Assembly: GCA_024641545.1 (NCBI GenBank)
Contig: JAHECW010000024.1
Location: 1 to 44,711 of the forward strand
Source: Acidobacteriota bacterium
Lineage (GTDB): Bacteria; Acidobacteriota; Thermoanaerobaculia; Thermoanaerobaculales; Sulfomarinibacteraceae
DNA: 44,711 nt
Direction of reading: 5' to 3'
Positions 39,700 through 44,711 of this stretch are shown here, piece by piece. Position 1 is the stretch's first letter; every line of letters starts with the position of its first letter. The translations under genes were made by a program, and so were the position numbers. The notes beneath the pieces were generated by a model. That model made no database searches. It saw only the letters and a list, made by a program, of their open reading frames with translations, and was not told where the DNA came from.

Positions 39700-41652
39700 A
39701 TGGCAGATCGAGCCGAATTTGACGCCGGCCCGTCGCTCGATCCCGATCTGCTCCGGAAGATATTCGAGATGAGCCCGTTGGCGATCACGGTGGTCAATAG
39801 GGAGGGGCGCATCATCGCAGCAAACTCGCGGGCTGAATCAACCCTTGGACTGAACCGGGACCGTCTCACCGACTGCGCGTACAACGATCCGTTGTGGGTC
39901 ATCACGGACTTCGACGGTCGAGATATTCCGATCGAGGACCTGCCGTTTCAGCGGGTCAAACAAACCCTCGCGCGTGTCACCGACATCCGTCATGCGATTG
40001 TCCGCGAGGGCGGCGCCCGGGTCTTCCTGAAGATCAACGCCACACCCCTGATCGCACCCGATGGAGCGTTCGACGGCATGGTCGCGTTGATCGAGGACGT
40101 GACATCCGCCGTCACGATCGACAAGGCCCTCGCCGAGAGCGAGGCCATGTTGCGGAGCATCTTCAGAGCCGCACCGGTGGGCATCGGCGTGGTCAGGAAC
40201 CGGGTTCTCCTGTGGACGAATCAGCGCATCCACGAGATGACGGGTTACTCCGAGGAGGATCTCCGAGGAAAAAGCGCGCGCATTCTCTACCCCTCGGACG
40301 AGGACTTCGAGTATGTCGGGCGCGAGAAGTACCGGCAGATCAGCCGGTTCGGGACCGGGACGGTGGAAACCAGGTGGCTCCGAAGCGACGGCCGCGAGAT
40401 CGACGTGATCCTGAGCTCGACACCGATCGACCTCGCCGATCTCCAAAAGGGGGTCACCTTCTCCGCACTGGACATCACCGAGAGAAAGCACCTGGAGGAG
40501 CAGCTCAGGCACTCCCAGAAGATGGAGGCGGTCGGCCAGCTGGCCGGGGGTGTCGCCCACGATTTCAACAACCAGTTGTCGGGAATCATGGGTTTCGCCG
40601 ATCTCCTGCGAGCACGGATGGGACACGATCAGACCCTGATCCGCTACGCGGACAACATCCTCGTCGGAGTTCAGCGCGCAACCGACCTCACCGCCAAGCT
40701 GCTCGCGTTCGCACGGAAGGGCAAGTACCTCGCCGTGCCGGTGGATGTCCACAGGCTCGTCGTCGAGGTCGCTTCGCTGCTGAGCCACAGCATCGGGAAG
40801 AACATCCGCATCCGGCAGGCATTGGAGGCGGATCCGTCGACCACCACCGGGGATCCGTCCCAGCTCCAGAGCGCGATTCTGAACCTCGCGATCAACGCTC
40901 GCGACGCCATGCCCGACGGAGGGGAGCTCGAGATGACGACCGATCTCGTCGCCGTCGACGAGACCTGGTCCGAGCGGCTGGTCTTCAGCATACCTCCGGG
41001 CCCCTACATCAAGATCGGCGTGCGCGATACCGGCGTCGGGATCCCTCCCGAAGTCATGCCGCGGATCTTCGAGCCGTTCTTCACGACAAAAGGTGAGTCC
41101 AAGGGAACCGGTCTCGGCCTCGCCGCGGTCTACGGCACAATGAAAAACCACGGCGGGGGCATCACCGTGGAGTCATCCACCGGCGGCGGGACGACGTTCA
41201 CCCTGCTGCTGCCGGTGCAGACCGAGAACGGCGGCCTGGTAAACCCCTCGCCGCCGATCGATGCGGCCGCGTCACACCGAATCGACAGAGCGACCCACGT
41301 GCTCGTGGTCGACGATGACGACAGCGTCGGTCTGATGGTGGCCGAGATGCTGGAGACGATCGGATGTCGGACGACGGTCTGCACCGACGGTGAGGAGGCC
41401 GTGAACCTGTATCGGCGCCGGGGGGACACGATCGACGCCGTCCTGCTCGACCTGGTCATGCCCAATATGGACGGCAAGGCGGTCTTTCACGCGCTCAAAA
41501 AGATCGACCCTCAGGTGCGGGTCCTGGTTTCGTCGGGATACTCCGTCGATGGCGGCGCCCAGGAACTGCTCGCCGAGGGAGCGAGCGGCTTCATCCAGAA
41601 GCCCTACACGATTGCGGATCTCAGGACGAACCTCGCCGCCGCGTTGTTCTAG
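39700..41652 (+). CDS. PAS-PAS hybrid histidine kinase with receiver domain
   Basis: A 650-residue cytoplasmic sensor: PAS 1 (about 15-135, [20 protein letters not shown]), PAS 2 (about 145-265, [20 protein letters not shown]), HisKA with the phospho-acceptor H287 in [17 protein letters not shown], HATPase (N box [15 protein letters not shown]1 [21 protein letters not shown]2 [11 protein letters not shown]), and a C-terminal receiver with D584 in [12 protein letters not shown] and the conserved K in FIQKPY. There are no membrane segments. ATG at 39700 follows gagggagg; an in-frame ATG at 39676 lacks a ribosome-binding site. The output partner is not in the window, so it may phosphorylate a distant response regulator. 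Confidence 0.94.
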   Translation: MADRAEFDAGPSLDPDLLRKIFEMSPLAITVVNREGRIIAANSRAESTLGLNRDRLTDCAYNDPLWVITDFDGRDIPIEDLPFQRVKQTLARVTDIRHAIVREGGARVFLKINATPLIAPDGAFDGMVALIEDVTSAVTIDKALAESEAMLRSIFRAAPVGIGVVRNRVLLWTNQRIHEMTGYSEEDLRGKSARILYPSDEDFEYVGREKYRQISRFGTGTVETRWLRSDGREIDVILSSTPIDLADLQKGVTFSALDITERKHLEEQLRHSQKMEAVGQLAGGVAHDFNNQLSGIMGFADLLRARMGHDQTLIRYADNILVGVQRATDLTAKLLAFARKGKYLAVPVDVHRLVVEVASLLSHSIGKNIRIRQALEADPSTTTGDPSQLQSAILNLAINARDAMPDGGELEMTTDLVAVDETWSERLVFSIPPGPYIKIGVRDTGVGIPPEVMPRIFEPFFTTKGESKGTGLGLAAVYGTMKNHGGGITVESSTGGGTTFTLLLPVQTENGGLVNPSPPIDAAASHRIDRATHVLVVDDDDSVGLMVAEMLETIGCRTTVCTDGEEAVNLYRRRGDTIDAVLLDLVMPNMDGKAVFHALKKIDPQVRVLVSSGYSVDGGAQELLAEGASGFIQKPYTIADLRTNLAAALF

Positions 41653-41670
41653 ACCGGGTGACGGCAGCGA

Positions 41671-41706
41671 TCGGTGCCGGACGGATGCGAAAGGCGGCGC
41701 CTTTCA
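41671..41706. repeat. Short copy of the intergenic repeat core
   Basis: tcggtgccggacggatgcgaaaggcggcgcc, given here in two parts: tcggtgccggac and ggatgcgaaaggcggcgcc. The second part is the ATGCGAAGGGTGGCGCC core with one base change and one deletion. It follows the kinase stop codon. Confidence 0.5.
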
Positions 41707-41789
41707 AGCGGACGCGCCGCCTCCGGCCCGCGGGTTGACGGCGGATTTCAGCGCCGAGGCGCGACCGAAGCCGCGCTCCCGGGCCCGGC

Positions 41790-44414
41790 TCAAGGGGTCA
41801 CCCCCGACCAGGCCCCGGTGTCGCCCGACTCGAAGCCGTCGGCGAAGAGCACTCCGCTGGCCACCACGGCTGATCTGGAGACGCTCGGGACGCCGTTGGC
41901 GAAGATCGTCACCAGGACCGGCCCCTCGGGGAAGACGGGCAGCGGCGCGGCCCGGAACTCGGCCTGCCGGTAGGGCTGGTCGGGACCCGGTTGCAGCCAC
42001 GTGATCTGCTCGTTGTCGAGCCGCCGCAACTGGACCAGCGGGAAGCCGCTCGAGGAGCTCTGGGTGGTCCCGCTCGAGGCCTCGGTGCCGCCGAGCAGGC
42101 CGCTGCCGAAGAAGGTCGCGGGCTCGCCGGTTTTCAGCTCGTTGGCGATGACGAAGAGGTCGGGGCGCCAGGTCTCGGTGAAGCCGAGTCCGTCTGCGTA
42201 GACCTCGGGCGACCTGGCGGTGACGGACGATCCCGTGAACCCGAGGGCGACGAGGACCCGCCCGTCCCGGAGCAGGGTCGCGGCGTGCCCGGACCTCCAG
42301 ACGGCCAGCGAGGGCTGCGCACTCCACACGTCCTCGGCCGGGTCGAAGCGCAGGACCTGGTCGATGTGCCAGATGCCGTCATTGCCGCCAACCACCAGGA
42401 CCCGGCCGTCCCGCAGGAGCGTCGCGGTGTGACTTCTGAAGCCCACGCCGAGATCGTCGCCCAGGGACCACGTCCCCGACGACGGCAGGTAGAGCTCCGT
42501 CCGCGACCGGTAGTCGGTGTCCTGCGCTCCGCCGACCACCAGGACCCGGCCGTCGGGCAGCAGGGTCGCGGTATGGGCCGCTCGGGGGAAGACGAGGCTG
42601 CCGGCGGAGGACCACGACCCCGTCGGGGGGTCGAAGAGCTCGCACCCGACGGGAGCGGGGGCGCCGTTGCCGCCGACCACCAGGACCCGGCCGTCGGGCA
42701 ACAGCGTCGCGGTGTGTTTCTCGTGCTGGTAGGCCATGGTCCCGGCCGTGCTCCAGACCCCGGTTTCCGGTTCGTAGATTTCCGCGGTCGCCAGAGCTAC
42801 CAGCGAAGCGCCGTCGTAGTAGTAGCCGCCGGTGACCAGCACCCGGCCGTCGGACAGCAGCGTCGCCGTGTGATCCATGCGCCGGTCGGTCATGCTGCCG
42901 GTGGGCGTCCAGGTCCCGGTGTCGGGATCGTAGACCTCCGCGGTGATCATCTGGTAGGTCGGCGCCGGCCGGAAGCCCCCGACGACCAGGATCCGACCGT
43001 CGGCCAACCGCGTCGCCGTGTGCCCCATGCGGGCCTCGGTCAGGCTGCCGGTCGGGCTCCACAGGTCGGTCGCCGGGTTGTATCGCTCGCAGCTCGCGAG
43101 GACATCGCCGGTGCTGTCCCGCCACCCTCCCGACACGAGGACCGTGCCGTCCTCGACGAGGGTCATCCTTGCATCGATGCGTACGTCCGTCAGGCTGTCG
43201 GCCTGCGTCCAAGCACCCGCCGGCGGCTCGAAGCGCTCGGCGCTCGTGATGACGGACCCGGCCCCGCCCAGGCCGCCGACCGCGACCAGGTACCCGTCCG
43301 GCAGCACGGTCATCGTGTGGCGCGTACGGGCGGCGGTCAGGCCCGAGGCTGCGGTCCAACTGTTGGTCGCGGCCGAGTAGACGTCGCAGCTCGACCACAC
43401 TGTGTCGTCAGCGCCGCCGCAGGCCACGGTCCGGCCGTCGGGCAGCATGCTCGCGCCGTGGCCCGCCCTCGCCTGGCCGAGGGTTCCGGCCGCGGCCCAC
43501 GTCGACGTCGTGGGGTCGAAGGTGGAGGCCGTATCGCGGGAGTAGAAGCCGTTGATGAGGGAGTAGGCGCGCCCCCCGGCCACCAGCACCCGGCCGTTGC
43601 GCAGCAGGGTGGCGGTGTGCCGTCCGCGGCTGCCGGAGACGGCTGTGGTGGCGGTGAACGACCCGATGTCCGGGTCGTAAAGGGCCGTGGTGGAAAGGTA
43701 GGTCGGCTGCGACGGCGTACCGGTGCTGCCGGCGAAACCGCCGACCACCAGCACCCGGCCGTCGGGCAGCAGCGTCGCCGAGTGGTCGTTGCGGCCGGAC
43801 GGCAGGGCGCCGGTGGGCGCGAAGGCGTCCGTTGCCGGGTCGAAGAGGTCCGCCGACGCGGTGTAGGTGAGCGAGCCGCTCCGGCCTCCCGCGACCAGCA
43901 CCCGACCGTCGTGGAGCACAGTGGCGGTGTGGCCGCTACGCACCGAGCCCATGACGTCGGTGAGCAAATGCCAGTCGCCGGTGGCCGGGTCCCAGATCTC
44001 GGCCGAGCTCAGATAGGCGGGGGTGCCCGGAAGCCCGGCCAGCAACCCCGAGCCGCCGGCGACCAGGACGCGGCCGTCGGCGAGCAGGGAGGCGGTGTGG
44101 CCGCTGCGCCCGTAGGCCATGCTGTCGGTGGCGGCGAAGCCGCCGGTCAGCGGGTTCCACAGCACGGCGGTGGCGAAGCGCCCGTCGGCGCCGTCGTCGC
44201 CGCCCGCCACCAGCACCCGGCCGTCGGGCAGCAGCGTGGCGGTGTGGTTCTGTCGGGCCTGGTCAAGGTAGCCGACGGTGGTCCAGGTACTGGGCGTGGC
44301 GACCGCTGTGAGCGGTAAGAGGGCGACGAAGGTCCAGGCGAGAACCACCAGGATGGCGCCGTTGCCGGCAGGGATTGAGTGTTCCGAGATCGGGCGGGTG
44401 CATCGAGTATTCAT
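41790..44414 (-). CDS. Large secreted Kelch-repeat protein with DGFESG-type tail
   Basis: An 874-residue exported protein: signal peptide (AILVVLAWTFVALLPLTAVA), then fourteen Kelch-type repeats of about 50 residues, each with a core like ATLLPDGRVLVVGG and a pattern SAELYDPATGTWT. This suggests two stacked seven-bladed propellers. A beta-rich region with VLVTIFANGVPSVSRSAVVA follows and may be a galactose-oxidase-type or IPT domain. It ends in FADGFESGDTGAWSGVTP. ATG at 44414 follows cggaggag. No copper-binding residues of a galactose oxidase were identified, so binding rather than catalysis is more likely. Confidence 0.9.
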   Translation of the reverse strand: MNTRCTRPISEHSIPAGNGAILVVLAWTFVALLPLTAVATPSTWTTVGYLDQARQNHTATLLPDGRVLVAGGDDGADGRFATAVLWNPLTGGFAATDSMAYGRSGHTASLLADGRVLVAGGSGLLAGLPGTPAYLSSAEIWDPATGDWHLLTDVMGSVRSGHTATVLHDGRVLVAGGRSGSLTYTASADLFDPATDAFAPTGALPSGRNDHSATLLPDGRVLVVGGFAGSTGTPSQPTYLSTTALYDPDIGSFTATTAVSGSRGRHTATLLRNGRVLVAGGRAYSLINGFYSRDTASTFDPTTSTWAAAGTLGQARAGHGASMLPDGRTVACGGADDTVWSSCDVYSAATNSWTAASGLTAARTRHTMTVLPDGYLVAVGGLGGAGSVITSAERFEPPAGAWTQADSLTDVRIDARMTLVEDGTVLVSGGWRDSTGDVLASCERYNPATDLWSPTGSLTEARMGHTATRLADGRILVVGGFRPAPTYQMITAEVYDPDTGTWTPTGSMTDRRMDHTATLLSDGRVLVTGGYYYDGASLVALATAEIYEPETGVWSTAGTMAYQHEKHTATLLPDGRVLVVGGNGAPAPVGCELFDPPTGSWSSAGSLVFPRAAHTATLLPDGRVLVVGGAQDTDYRSRTELYLPSSGTWSLGDDLGVGFRSHTATLLRDGRVLVVGGNDGIWHIDQVLRFDPAEDVWSAQPSLAVWRSGHAATLLRDGRVLVALGFTGSSVTARSPEVYADGLGFTETWRPDLFVIANELKTGEPATFFGSGLLGGTEASSGTTQSSSSGFPLVQLRRLDNEQITWLQPGPDQPYRQAEFRAAPLPVFPEGPVLVTIFANGVPSVSRSAVVASGVLFADGFESGDTGAWSGVTP

Positions 44415-44711
44415 GGTCTCCTCCGAGCGACGGCGCATCCGGCCGTCGCGATGTTCCGATCGGCCGCACAACGTATGAACTGGCAGAGCGACGCGCCGCC
44501 GAACAGGAGCCGCCGTCCGGGCGCGGCGCGCCGGGAGACCGACACGCCGCAGCTCACTGCACGACGAATGAGCAGTCTCGTATCAGTACCCTTTGGTCGG
44601 AGGCGATCCGAAGGTTGCATGATCCGGGAGTCGGGGGAACGCGACGCCTGGGAGGTTGGTTTTCCTGGTGTTCGGAAGGATGCCACCTCTACCGTAGGCG
44701 GAAACGACGAG
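44415..44711. other. Upstream region of the Kelch gene, no gene seen
   Basis: The 297 bases to the window end hold no open frame that I can support and no clear promoter. The frames that are open here are arginine-rich and appear to be chance. Confidence 0.4.

Noticed and set aside
41790-44280. Many near-identical DNA segments (ccggtcgggcagcag type) that look like a repeat array
   Set aside because: They encode the DGRVLVVGG cores of Kelch repeats at a spacing of about 150 bases, so they are coding repeats and not a CRISPR or satellite.
1-44711. tRNA, rRNA, CRISPR arrays, insertion sequences and phage genes
   Set aside because: None was recognised on either strand; no transposase, integrase or regularly spaced repeats were seen.

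Overview
The window is GC-rich bacterial DNA. It probably comes from a member of Acidobacteriota, possibly a Thermoanaerobaculia-like marine or sediment lineage. That placement is an inference: six secreted proteins end in an F-x-D-G-F-E-S-G...W-S tail that I associate with such genomes, and there is a TonB-dependent receptor (so a Gram-negative envelope) and many large secreted repeat proteins. No rRNA or other phylogenetic marker is present, so confidence in the lineage is low.

Left edge (1-3.7 kb): the 3' end of a secreted C-terminal beta-propeller protein, a small AhpD/carboxymuconolactone-decarboxylase-like protein, and a stand-alone radical SAM protein.

Centre (3.7-27.9 kb): a polysaccharide utilisation locus that reads as a beta-1,3-glucan (laminarin-type) system. 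A GH17 enzyme is divergent from a TonB-dependent receptor, with a LacI-type operator between them. After a convergent secreted binding protein, a tightly packed plus-strand block follows. It encodes three paralogous secreted jelly-roll-like proteins, a clan GH-A glycosidase with PKD-like modules, a GH16 laminarinase with CBM-like and dockerin-like modules, a second clan GH-A glycosidase (probable lipoprotein), a large signal-less GH149/GH161/GH94-type phosphorylase, two GPH-family sugar symporters, a GH3 beta-glucosidase lipoprotein and a LacI regulator. The inferred flow is: surface capture and endo-cleavage, uptake of oligosaccharides through the receptor, periplasmic trimming by GH3 and GH-A enzymes, import by the symporters, and phosphorolysis in the cytoplasm. 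The start/stop overlaps at 12546, 21374 and 24340 support an operon.

Right part (27.9-44.7 kb): an accessory region of mostly unlinked single genes. It holds a MarR/NTF2-like pair behind a perfect 27-bp palindrome, several secreted proteins (single CBM-like, beta-propeller-like, LRR, IgGFc-binding-like, Kelch), a NUDIX hydrolase, an AMIN-domain protein, a DUF1579-like protein and a PAS-PAS hybrid histidine kinase. Gene remnants are common here: a frameshifted DUF6141-like gene, an internally deleted amidohydrolase, a DUF6144-like fragment and a GGDEF fragment. A degenerate intergenic repeat family with a GGTGGCACC-type core recurs between genes here, has one copy near 2.35 kb, and was not seen inside the sugar locus.

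The points most worth a second look are the duplicated secreted binding domain that carries three different C-terminal tails, the two uncharacterised tail motifs, the LacI operator set, and the dispersed repeat family.
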